From: Phlebopus portentosus
Lineage: Eukaryota; Basidiomycota; Agaricomycetes; Boletales; Boletinellaceae
NCBI GenBank assembly: GCA_037892935.1
Contig: JAYXKI010000011.1
Span: forward strand, 434,001-498,000
Reading direction: 5' to 3'
DNA: 64,000 bases
Position numbers and translations under genes: made by a program. Each line of letters starts with the position of its first letter. Position 1 is the first letter of the stretch. Under the pieces are notes generated by a model that saw nothing but the letters and a program-made list of their open reading frames with translations, ran no database searches and was not told the DNA's origin. Positions 34,872 through 45,839 of this stretch are shown piece after piece.

Positions 34872-37800
34872 ATGGCACCCCCTCAGAAGAAAGCATTGCC
34901 ATCGAAAGAGAGCTCTTTGTTCAAGGAGCTACTTCAATTATATGAAACAAAACAACTCAAGAAGGGTGTCAAGACCGCAGACCAGATCCTCAAAAAAGTT
35001 CCTGACCATGGAGGTGCGTGGCGACATACTTGATTGGATGAGAATACAGCTGAACACTCATTTATTGCATAGAAACTCTCTGTATGAAGGGCCTTATCAT
35101 CACCCACATGGGAAGACGAGAAGAAGGCTTGGAACTTGTCAAGAAGGGCATTCGACTAGACATCACATCACATATCGTCTGGCATGTATACGGACTCATC
35201 CAGAAGGCTGAGAGAGACTACGAAGGTGCTCTCAAGTCCTATACACAGGCGTTGAAGTGTGATAGAGTACGCACGAGACGTGTTCACTCCTGCCGGTGAA
35301 GAAATTAGCTGATCAGATCGTAGGAGAATCTCAACTTACTGAATGACGCCGCCAACCTTCAGACTCAATTACGACATTTCGATGCACTGCAAGATACCCG
35401 AGAACTAATACTGAAACTCAAACCAAATGCGAGGAAAAGTTGGATATCTTTGGCTGTGGCGTACCATCTGAACGGGAACTTGGCGGCCGCGAAGAAATTG
35501 TTGGATAAGTACGAGGAGGTTGTGAAGGTGAGTAGACCGTCACATTTGTAAGCTGGCTTGTTTACATATACGTCAAGTCTAGAACGTACCGGACTACGAT
35601 TTCGAGCATTCCGAGTTGACGCTATATCATGTTCGGGTAATGGAAGAATTAGGGGAGCTCAACGAGGCGCTTCAGAAACTCGATAACAGTGCTAAATCAA
35701 GAGTGATTATTGATCGTACTGCCGTCATGGAGACACGAGGTATGAAAGATTGGTATTCTGTTGTGACGTATGGTTTCTGAAGGAACGTCTCATTGCAGCC
35801 AGACTTCTGTCTAAGCTTAATTCTCCGGAAGCTGAGGATGCTTGGCGCGCTCTAATAGAAAAGAACTCCGACTGCTACGGCTATTATAGAGGTTTCTTCA
35901 GTAACAAGGGCATATCACTAGGTGAGCACCCTTTCTTTACCTCCACAAAAATCTCTGAACCAGATTTAGATAATGTAACGGACGAGAATCGTGACGCTAT
36001 TTTACATTCCCTGCAACAATTCTCAGAACAACACTCACGGGCAGCGTCACCTCGCAGAATAGCTCTGACTGTGGCGATAGGCAAGTCCACACGCTCTTTG
36101 ATGAAATCTTCCGATTGGTAATAATTTCTGCTATCAGGTGATGACTTCAAAGAGCGAGCCAGAGCATACCTCCTGAACGGCTTCAGAAGAGGTGTGCCGT
36201 CGCTCTTCTCCGACATAAAAAGCTTGTACTCCGACCCAGCCAAACGACTCGCGATCGAGGAGATAGCAGAAGGTCTGAGAAAAGAAGAGTCACCATCTTC
36301 AACTGCTCCCGCTGTCAACGGCGATGTTGCCGCTAACGCAGAATCACCAACGACTTACCTATGGATTCTATACTTCCTTGCTCAACATTACTCATACCTT
36401 CGGCAGTTTTCTAAAGCACTTCCCTTGGTCGACGACGGTATCAATCATACTCCTACACTTCCGGAGCTCTACACGTGTAAAGCACGACTACTTAAGCGCG
36501 CGGGCGACCTCGTCGGTGCTGTACAGTATGCTGAGGATGCACGACTTCTGGATCTACAAGATCGTTTCCTTAATACGAAGAGCGCCAAATATCACTTACG
36601 AGCAGGTTTATCAGAAGAAGCTCAGACGCTCCTTGGCTTGTTCACCAAAGTGAGTATCTTGCCTGGATGTTTCACCATCAGTTTGGCCTGGCTTATCGAT
36701 GTAACTATCTAGAAAGATGCGCCATCGCCTGGCGCTGACCTCGAGGAGATGCAGTCGTTACTATACCTCACCGAAGAGGCGGATTGTCAGAAACGACTCG
36801 GGAAACTTGGACCAGCGCTGAAGAAGTACCTGGCGATACAAAGAGTGAGCTTCACGCCCAAAGTCATAGCTAAACAATATGTTTTCTGATGCGTACAAAG
36901 GTCTTTGACGACTATAACCACGATCAATATGATTTCCACTTCTATTCGCTCAGGCGCTTCACGATCGGTGCTTATTTCAAGTACGTTTGCCTCCACGCTG
37001 TGACTGCCTAGCCAACCTCTGATTATTGGTGCCATGCTCTAGACTACTGCAATGGGAAGACGGTTTGTACCGCCACCCGTCACTTGTGCATGCGATTCTA
37101 GAAGCCTCTCGAGTAAGTTTATTGTATACGATCAGTTTATTTAGCTGCTGAACTTTCGCATAAGATATATGTACGAGTTCATGATGATCCAAAACTTTCG
37201 GCCTCCTCATCAGCAGGTATTTCTACCCTCTCTTCAAATTTGTCCTGGGAAGATATATAACGAATAATAGGCTTATCCGAGGCTGAGAAGAAGGCGCAAA
37301 AGAAGGCCAAGAAGGCTGCGTTGAAGCATCAGGAAGAAGCCAAGAAGCGTAAGTCAGAATTAACCTCATCATTCATCTGTTTTCTCCTGATTAAATTGAC
37401 GTTTGTCTGACAGATACGAATGCGTCGTCACATGAAGATAAAGGACTCGAGCCCCCTACATCGAAGGATGAGGATCCCGATGGCTCGAAAGCACTCGCTG
37501 CAACAGATGGCTTAGAGCGTGCATGGAAAATGTTAAAACTTCTTGCTTCGCATCCTTTAGAACGGGTTGACGTGTGTATTGGGACTTACGATGTATCAAT
37601 CCGACGAAGTGAGTGATTTCAGACTCGTTTGACACTACATCGTCGGACTAACTATTTGTCTTCAGAAAAGTACGCGCAAGCTTCAAAAGCCCTGCTCGCG
37701 GCGCATGCTATAGATCCAGAAGATCCAGAGCTGCACTTACGCATCGTTGACTTCAAGCAGCGAGGTTAGTCCTTCGTCATTCATCCGTCATCCAACCGCA

Positions 37801-38357
37801 TCCTGACATTATTTCCATTCAGTATCAGCCCTTCCTGAACCCCTCGCAAAGCCACTCGACTCCATCGTCTCCTCTGCGTTGTCAACCCTATTTCCGTCGG
37901 AGCTCACTCCTGAAACGTTCAACTCGCAATATCTGCAGCGCCATTCGACGTCTGCGCTCGCGACGCTCACGTCGGCGCAAGTCCTGCAGCTCCTGCATGC
38001 GCCGCTGGATGAGGTGGAGAGCACGGTCTTCGGCGTGCTCGCTCCTGAGAGCGATGTTGATATTAAGGTAGTCTTCTCGATCTTCTTCTTCTCGTCGTTT
38101 TCTCGTATGCTCATGACTTAAACCTAACACAGACCGCGCAGAAAGCCCTCGATTTCCTCTCATCTATAAACTCAACCCGAAGGGACGAGTTCCGCGAAGC
38201 GTGCGATAAGCGTTTCGAGCTTTCGACCGTGTTCAAAGCACCAGAGGAACTCGCGAAGCTTCACGCCGAGGCTCGTGCACGGCGGCAGAAGGCTATCGAG
38301 AATAGTGAACCTACCGCAGCGCAAGCGGCGCCGAAGGATGGGGCGGTCGCTCCCTAG
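34872..38357 (+). CDS. NAA15: NatA N-terminal acetyltransferase auxiliary subunit Naa15 (Nat1)
   Basis: TPR-rich scaffold that anchors the catalytic Naa10 to ribosomes for co-translational N-terminal acetylation. About 850 aa in about 16 exons. Start ATG at 34872 (MAPPQKKALPSKESSLFKELLQLYETKQ). Tetratricopeptide helices follow: HGETLCMKGLIITHMGR, VWHVYGLIQKAERDYEGAL, ARKSWISLAVAYHLNG, LELYTCKARLLKRAGD type segments. Then RRGVPSLFSDIKSLYSD, FDDYNHDQYDFHFYSLRRFT and LLQWEDGLYRHP, the classic Naa15 core. A basic stretch SEAEKKAQKKAKKAALKHQEEAKK is also typical. All joins keep frame. The intron at 36081-36137 uses a GC donor. Stop 38355-38357; it converges on the GNAT-domain gene. Intact, firm identity. 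Confidence 0.94.
36081..36137 (+). other. GC-AG intron in NAA15
   Basis: Exon ends GTGGCGATAG, the intron begins GCAAGT and ends ATCAG, 57 nt. Splicing gives VAIG-DDFKERA in frame, a conserved Naa15 region. No nearby GT donor keeps the frame. Confidence 0.75.
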
Positions 38358-38910
38358 AATCGGTTGGATGGGATTGGTTATGATGTAATGATGTAGGAGG
38401 GAGTATCTTGAGCAGTCGATGCTAGTCTGCTGCGCGCATCCATACCGTGCTAATGTTGTTGATCTCTACTGCTTTTAATATTCAGCATTGTTGAGAAAGA
38501 TGCGTACATATAGCTCTGAAAGCCTCGGAGATACAAGATGATACAGCACTATGGAGTGATTTGGACATTCGGAAATGCAACCTTCTTTCCAGTTATTATT
38601 CTACATATAAGAATGATAAGACTAAACTGATGTGGTTATGAGGTATGTTGGGGAGAGCGAAAGAAGTGGAAAGCAGCTAGGAACGCGAGAAAGCACGGCG
38701 GTCAGATGGAAATGAAAATATGTTCTGTATGTAATTCCGCGGGTCGTTCCGACCACCGTCTACTTTGAAGAGCGAATGACAAAGAGCGAAGAAGAGTAAA
38801 TTAGCGATTGTTCAAATGTAAGAACTACGATCGAACGATGTTTTTACTCACAAAATGAGATGGCTGAAAAAAAAAAACAGCAACGTCGCCATCCGAGGAA
38901 TCTATGTAAA
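38358..38910. other. Intergenic between convergent genes
   Basis: 553 bases between the stops of NAA15 and the GNAT-domain gene. 3' UTR sequence; a ten-base A run near 38,868-38,877. Confidence 0.6.
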
Positions 38911-41372
38911 TCATTCATCTTCGCTCTCGCTAGCGCTCTGCAAGCTCAACGACCCCGTACCGCTCGAGAGAGACGTAGTCGGCGAGGGCGAGCGCGGAGC
39001 ACTGGCGATCGACACGACATCCCAAGTCGACGCTGTTGATATGCTCTCTGCATCTGACATTTCCGAGTCTGCGTCGGCGATACGGTCCGCGTCGGGGAAA
39101 CGGTGGGGTTCTGCATCTACGCTCGCAGGCTGATGTTGCGAGGAGGACAAAGTATCCACCACGAGTTGTCCTCCCGCCTCCACATCCGCTGGACTGGATA
39201 CGAGTCTCGGAGCGTTGAAGCTAAACCCGGAGCCGTTGAAGTTAAAGTCGAAAGGACGAGAAGCACCGTGCAAAATACCGGTGGTAGTCGCTGGGAACAA
39301 ACCAGGAGCAATCGCACGATCATTGCATCTCGTACTGTCCTGCTCTGGTGTCACGCCATTCGAGAATCGGCGTTTCTTCCTAGTCTGCTGTTCTTCCGCT
39401 CCTGACTCGTCATCGTCAGGAGGGGACACCAAGGTGGAGGGTTCCTTCTGCCTTGGAACGTTCAAATACGTGGCCGGGACACTCACTCCAGTGGCTAGTG
39501 AACGCATTTGCTCCTGATCCACATCCTGCACAGGCCGGTCAACTTCAACTTCCTTCGCCTTGCCTTTTCCCTTTGTATTACCACCACTCGGCAAATCCAA
39601 CTCGTCAGGATCAGCACATGACTCAAAGTCAGACGCCGACGCCGACTCCGCCTCGGCTTCCGAGTCCAAGTTCGTTCCAGCCTCGGACGGGGGAGGTCCA
39701 GGCGCAGGGTTCTTGCGCAGGAAGTCCTCGACCTTCTCGTGCGCTTCGTCAAAATCGATTAAAAGCTCCTCGTTATCAGAACGAAGCTCTGCGTCTCCGA
39801 GGTCCGTCAGGGCCTGGCTCGCACATTCGCTGTCTCCACCAAAAGTAAAGACTGGCTTGCGTCGAGATTGGGGGATGTGTGCAGCGAGGGGTCGGATCGG
39901 AAGTAGTTCGGTGCGGATGAGGAGACGGACGAGAATGAGGAAAAGGGGTTGTTAGGCGCGCGAGCGGATGAAAAGAATCCTTCATGTCCCTGGGTCTGTC
40001 TGCGTTCTTCTCTTGCGCCATTCTCATTAGCCGCCTCACTTGGTGCAGAGCTGCCACTGACACTAGATGGCGCGAGGTCAATTCCGATCGCAGCTCCGTT
40101 AGTCTGAGCACCCGGCCGAAGCGTCTCGGTACTCGCACTCCGCTTCAAGCGGGACTCTGCGCTGAGAAGGTCATCCGCCTCAAGTAGATGGCGTGCAAGC
40201 ATTTCATCCCACCGAGTACGTCGATTCTTGGGGTTTACGCTCTTGGCATTCTGGCGTGCACGAAGTGTAAACCAATCCGTGTCGAGCAGCGCGAGATAAT
40301 GCGCGTCGCGCCACACGCCGTTGTCCTCTACATCAGGTATTGCGCGCCGCCTCGTTCCCTCAAGCGTGAACCCGAGCGCGACGAACATTCGCAAGGCAGC
40401 CTCCGTTTCCGCGATGGTTCCGGACAACAGCGGTGCATTTGACTCCTTTGCACCACCCGATGCTGTGTTGGATACTGTAGGTCTTGCTGCGCGGCAGAGA
40501 CTCGGGCCAATCACGCCAGCAGAAATTCGGTGAAAGTTGAATACATCAAATGCAAGCTCGATGAGTTGTCGGACCGTCTCGGTCCCACATCCCCTACCAC
40601 GTGCGTGCGGCAGGAGTGCTACGCCTAGAGAGACTTCGCAGGCAGCCAATGCAGCGTCCGATGCAGTATAGAGGTAGACTATTCCAATCGTATCAGAAGG
40701 TTCTGACTTGCGATTGGTCCATAGGCCCTCTTCCTCAGGTATCGTCGTGTCAAAGTTATTAAGATCATCGAGTTCGTCAGGAATAATCTGTTCTTGTGGA
40801 CGGGGAGCATCTGTCACAGTTGTTGCATTGTCGTTGAAGTAGTACGGCGTGATGCGATATTGATCTGCTTCTGCATTGCCCGCAGCGTGAGAGGTATTGC
40901 CAGTACTTGATGATGACGCTTGTGCTTGCCAGTTCGTCGCTCCGAACGGATCGTTCTCGCATCCGCCCGTGGGCGGCTGAGAGTTATTATTACTGAATGC
41001 CATATGCAAAGCCTTGGCTAAATTCCCTTTACGATACGCGGAAGAGAAGGACGGCTCTTTGAGTGCAGCACGTCCTCTGGCATTGGCTTCCTTTACAGCC
41101 TGCTGCCTTTCACGCTCTAACTTCTTTTCTGCGTTCTCGACGAAGTTCAGATCATGGACACTCGCAATGTAGATGCAAGAGTCAGCGAAAGCAAATAGAT
41201 TACTTGCAGATGATGGCAGGACGGCCGCATCAGCTGACGAGCGCTGGAGGATGCGCCAACAGTCCATGAGATGCTCGGTATCCCGGTTCGAAATGAGCGG
41301 CCGTAGTGCGACGCGAGCGGGCACGTAGGTGTCGGCGGCATCGCTGGCTGAGCTGGTGGTGCTCTCGGTCAT
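38911..41372 (-). CDS. Large GNAT-domain protein of unknown substrate (one frame break)
   Basis: Single long exon, about 820 aa. Start ATG at 41372 (MTESTTSSASDAADTYVPARVALRPL). The N-terminal half holds an N-acetyltransferase (GNAT) fold: RVALRPLISNRDTEHL, then IGIVYLYTASDAALAACEVSLGVAL, the acetyl-CoA loop LLPHARGRGCGTETVRQLIELAFDV, then FNFHRISAGVIG, AALRMFVALGFTLEGTRRRA and WRDAHYLALLD. The remaining half is low-complexity Ser/Ala/Asp-rich with a basic KKRR patch that could be a nuclear signal. The frame set by ATG ends at 39807, but the next frame continues VFTFGGDSECASQALTDLGD to a stop at 38911-38913. One missing base in the five-G run at 39870-39874 explains it, and total length is one short of a multiple of three. 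Substrate unknown. Confidence 0.78.
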
Positions 41373-42700
41373 GGTGAGGACGAAGTGGATGAGGAGGACG
41401 TGATAGTAGGAGAGAAAGGGGGCGGAGGCGCGATGTGATGGTATATTTATATGCTTATACAGTTAAGCGCCCACTCATGGGTAATGCTTGCTTAAGTGTA
41501 CAGTGCACGTCCCAATCAGGCAGCAGTACCATCCCGTTTCCTCGAATGACTTCCAACCACAACATCTCGTCTCCTAACCTAGAAGAACAATAGACAGTCG
41601 ATGGAGGGTCACTGACCTTTTGTGACGACTTAGGGGAAAGCCACGAGGTTGCATTGCCATCTCATCAATGATCTAAAGTTGTCTTGATGGTGTCGTTGAC
41701 TCATCTCATCCATATTCTCGCGTCTCAATGCGACCCAAGCTGCGCAACGGCCCGATGCACACGGATGAAATAGGCATGCAGGCCGTGTCGAGTCAGAGAG
41801 ACGGAGGAAGGATACGCGTCCGTGGACTAGCACGTGTATTCGACGCGTCGGAGTCACGACAATTCAATCTCCTCCCATCCAATGACTACCACAGAAATGT
41901 ATATGAGGGTCCTGCAACATCGAGCGCCCAAGTTTTCACAGGTGATTATATGGACTCTATTTCGCACAATTAAATGGCAAAATCCGAACCATTGCTGATT
42001 TCTACCATTGCACCAAGCGACAGTTTCTATAGTTCCACTAATGAGCTATGAAAGTGCCTTGTGTTATTCTTCTCGGCAGTCTCAGGCCTAACAAAACATA
42101 GGATATTGTCCTCAGAAATCGGAGACTTTACTGCGAGTGTCCTGGCTGCTCATGGTGGAGGAATTCGGTCATAGTCTCGTTCTTAGACGTTATTGCATTT
42201 CCTTGACCTTGGAGAACTAGGAGGCGAACTCGAACGAAATGACGAACTGCATATCACTGCACTAGCGATCGTAAAAAAATCAAAAGTCCAACGTGGTGGG
42301 TCTTTCAAGTTATCTCCGGGCATTGTTATTTTACTTAGTCTTCTTCAGTGTTGACATTCACATCGAAACCTCATAAATCTGATCGTTGTCTCTCTATTCC
42401 TGTGACTTGAGTATTCATCAGAACTCGTTCTGGTGAAAGAATAAGGCTGCTAGATGTTGCAAGGTAATGTCCGTTAATCAAATCAATTTTGATTCAGATC
42501 AGGTTTGTTCATTATTCCGGTGTCTCCATCGCCTAGATTCCGCCACTTCGACATAATCTCAAAGGTAGTCTTGCAACGTACTGATGGGATCGATCTGGTA
42601 TCCATCCGACGACAATAAGTGGCGTTCTGGGCTATCTTTGACCTGAATCCAAGCTACTTAAGACGTGGTTTTGTCTACAGTTACTTCAACCCATTCTTCA
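41373..42700. other. Intergenic upstream of GNAT-domain gene and DUF6533 copy 2
   Basis: 1.3 kb between divergent genes. Open frames are at most 81 codons with no domain. Presumably promoter sequence of both genes. Confidence 0.5.
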
Positions 42701-44382
42701 ATGCCGAATCATAGCACCACTAGCTCATTCCTTACCCGCTCTACGATGGAGTACATCCAAGCCGAACCAAGTATTGTACCTCTACTTTTCTCAGAGATTG
42801 TTTTTCGGCAATATTTCCATGTGGCTCTTGTAACCATCTTGGTTTATCAATCTCGTCCGTCGCAGTTCTCTCTTAGGGTTTTTTCTACTGACAAGAACCA
42901 TACTATGATAGTCATCATGTTAGACAAGGAGGTGAGCACGGTTTGTACTTTACGAAATATGCTCTGATCGACTCGTGATTTCTAGATAAAGTACTTCTGG
43001 GTGAGCCGCCAGCTGGTTCTGGAGTCTAAGATCTGACGAAACTCTGAAGTCCAATCCACGAAGTTCAGTTAGCTGGATCTACTTTGCTGTAAGTTCCACT
43101 AATGCTTGTAAACTGAAATAACTCTCAAACCTGGAGGAGTAGAACCACTATGCCGGACTCCTGGGAGCCATTTGTAACATAGCCAGTGAGCACGTGTCTG
43201 TTGATATCAAGCGAAGCGACTAAAGACGAAGTTCGAAATTTCACCAGTCAACGGGTTTGAAGAGAGTTTTGCAAGGTATGTGATTCGAATGTTGTGTAGT
43301 AGAAACGACCTTTGTCTGAGATTGAGCTTCCCTGCTAATTTAGTTGTGCGTCTCATCTCATACTACCCTCGGTATGAAATCCTGATCCGCAGAACCAGGT
43401 CAAGCTTTTCAATGGATACTGTCCCTGTGCAGTACGTGCTTCACCTACTGTATATCCTTGACTCTGTACTCATCTTGTGCTAGACGTCGTTACTATCGTC
43501 CTAATCGACTGTTAGTGATATAAGGTGTCTACAAGTATTTGACTGATGTTTTCCCTCGCATTTGCGGATCGTGCTGCTAGACATCTTGCTCATTCGCGTC
43601 TTGGCGCTTTACCACAATAGTAAGCAAACATCGTGCTTCATGAGCAAGGTAGTATCCAAAGTTGATCCTCGGCAGACACGAAACTGTCGGTCTGCCTCAA
43701 GCTGATGCTTGTATGCGAGGCGGGTTTTGGTATCGGCTTTCTCATTCAGGGAAATCTAACAGAAATATGTAAGATATCGGATTCCCCAAAATATACTCCC
43801 ACGTATTCACGATGACAATATTTAACTCTCACCAGCCCTTCTTGTCGGCCTTGCGGATGGAGTCACGATTTGCGCGTCTTTCACGGACAGCGGTGTGACT
43901 CTATACATCCTTTCTTGGTGAGCTCGCAGAATTAGTATGAGGCACCGAATTGACTTGCACCACTGCAGGATCATACCGATAACGTTCGGCTTGATTCTGC
44001 TTATCCTGGCGCTCTACAAAGCGGCAGAGCACTGGCGAGCGTCCTCCGGGCTCCGAGGTCTCGAGCTTGTACGAGTCGTCATCCGTGACCAATTCCTGTA
44101 CTATGGATTGTAAGCGAAATCCCTACTTCTTGCGACCAAAAAAACCTTGGACCCTGACGTGACATTGCCATTCAGCGTCATTTTCTTGGCCGTTCTCAAA
44201 ATCGTGACGGTCGTCGTAGAGAATCCTATTGCCTCAGTCCTACTAGTTGCCGTAGGGAGTCCGACACTCCTTGCATTCTGGGCGGCCAGCTGTTGATTAA
44301 TTTGAAAGAAGCTGGGGAGAGGGGTGCGAACGGAGGGACAAACTACACACCGAAGAGTGTGAGCAGTATGGAATTCGCGTGA
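42701..44382 (+). CDS. DUF6533-type multi-pass membrane protein, copy 2 (frame break near C-terminus)
   Basis: Paralogue of the gene at 8.5 kb. Start ATG at 42701 (MPNHSTTSSFLTRSTMEYIQ). Matching segments in order: HVALVTILVYQS, VIMLDKE then IKYFW, NHYAGLLGAICNIA, TKLSVCLKLMLVCEAGFGIGF, TLYILSW joined to IIPITFGLILLILALYKAAEHW, RGLELVRVVIRDQFLYYGL and IVTVVVENPIASVLLVAVGSPTLL. The frame then runs into TGA within a few codons, while the next frame gives ILGGQLLINLKEAGERG and NGGTNYTPKSVSSMEFA with a stop at 44380-44382. One base seems missing at about 44266-44274, where copy 1 has an extra T. Unlike copy 1 it lacks the long hydrophilic tail. About eight exons, 5' ones tentative. Function unknown. 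Confidence 0.6.
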
Positions 44383-45839
44383 GGCCATGCAGGAAAGCAT
44401 GAATATACTCTTGTCTCTTCTACTTCCTTTCTTCTTAATATCCAGCAAACTTTGTATAGATGAGTCGTGACTGGCAATAAAAGAGCTGCGATGCCAAGAC
44501 GGGGTTCAATCACGCAACGTTCGGACGCGAATAGTGCTAATGTAAGAAGGTTAGCAAGGGACCAAAGGAGGGGGGCATAATAGCATTCACAATTTCATAT
44601 AGCCAGCCCAGGAACAACTCTGTTCAACCCCGCACATGAATTCCCGGGGTCGAATCTTCGTTGCGACCGCAACTCAGATCTACCGGCGGATTAAAATTCT
44701 CCTATACGTACAAAGCTACCTGATTACTTCTTACTTACCAAACGGACGGATCCTCCTATAGGGCCTAGTCTCGTCTCGGATGCACCTCTCCTAAAGCCCA
44801 GATTCCATCTACTACATAGTCCGGGACTCAGAATCCTTCTCATGCACGTATATTAACAGTCTTCCCTTCTCCTATCAGAAAAGTCACTAGTAAATCCGAC
44901 TATGCTCGTGTATTATCCGGTAAGTCAGGTAACTGGCCTGTCTCGGAGTTCTTCGCAGTGTCGTTTACGCACGCAAGAAACACCGAGCGCACCTGACAGA
45001 TTTATCCTTACCGCGTCTACTTCGATATGCTGGGCTGGAGTGGTATAGACAATCAATCCGTCTATGAACGTAAATCTCCTGACCCTGTCTCTGATTCATC
45101 CACCCCTTTCGATCGATACCTCCATCATCCACGTAACAAAGCCGTCCCTATACACATAACCATGATCAGGTCGCGATGGATATTATCAAACCCGTCTGCT
45201 ATTACGGTAATCGTACACAACTACAACCTCCCTATTGCCTACACTACCCCTCCACAAATGAGCCACAAGTAAACAAACTTGAACTAATCAACTAATCGTA
45301 CAAGAAAAGGGGTCACGACAAGCAATATTTATACAACTTTTTTGATTCTGAAACAGCCGAAGCGAAGGTGTCAGATGAAATGAATGAGAGAGGCGGGTAG
45401 AAGAAATCAAAAGTCAGAGAAAGGAGAACAATACAAAGTCAGAAAAGAATACGTGAAGGATCAAAGAAGCCAGGCGAAAGGTTTCGCAAGACCATGTGAT
45501 CATATCAGCCATATAAGTGGGTGGATGGATGTTGTAAGGGGAAGAACACGACGAAGAATGAGAAGGATGAGATGAGGATGAAGTGTAGATAGGGCGAAGA
45601 AAGACTAGACGAGTCGAATGTGTCATGAGTAATACAAACCGAGGTCTTCAATATATATATATTGATCATATGAGAGCATAAATCCTCCTGTGCGTAGGAT
45701 AGGACGCACGCTTACTGCATGCGTGCGCGTCGTCAAAGACGAAAGGCCCCGAGCATGGAAATATATTTACGAAGGAAGAATAATCAGGGGCCAATTTTTT
45801 TATCTTGCTTCGTGGTGCGAAGTCGTTCGGTCGGCGGTC
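44383..45839. other. Intergenic, DUF6533 copy 2 to bHLH gene
   Basis: 1.46 kb without a recognisable gene. The last few hundred bases probably contain the bHLH 3' UTR. A short TA run lies at about 45,650-45,662. Confidence 0.5.

Noticed and set aside
44600..44700. Possible tRNA B-box (GGGTCGAATC-like)
   Set aside because: No matching A box or cloverleaf could be drawn on either strand.
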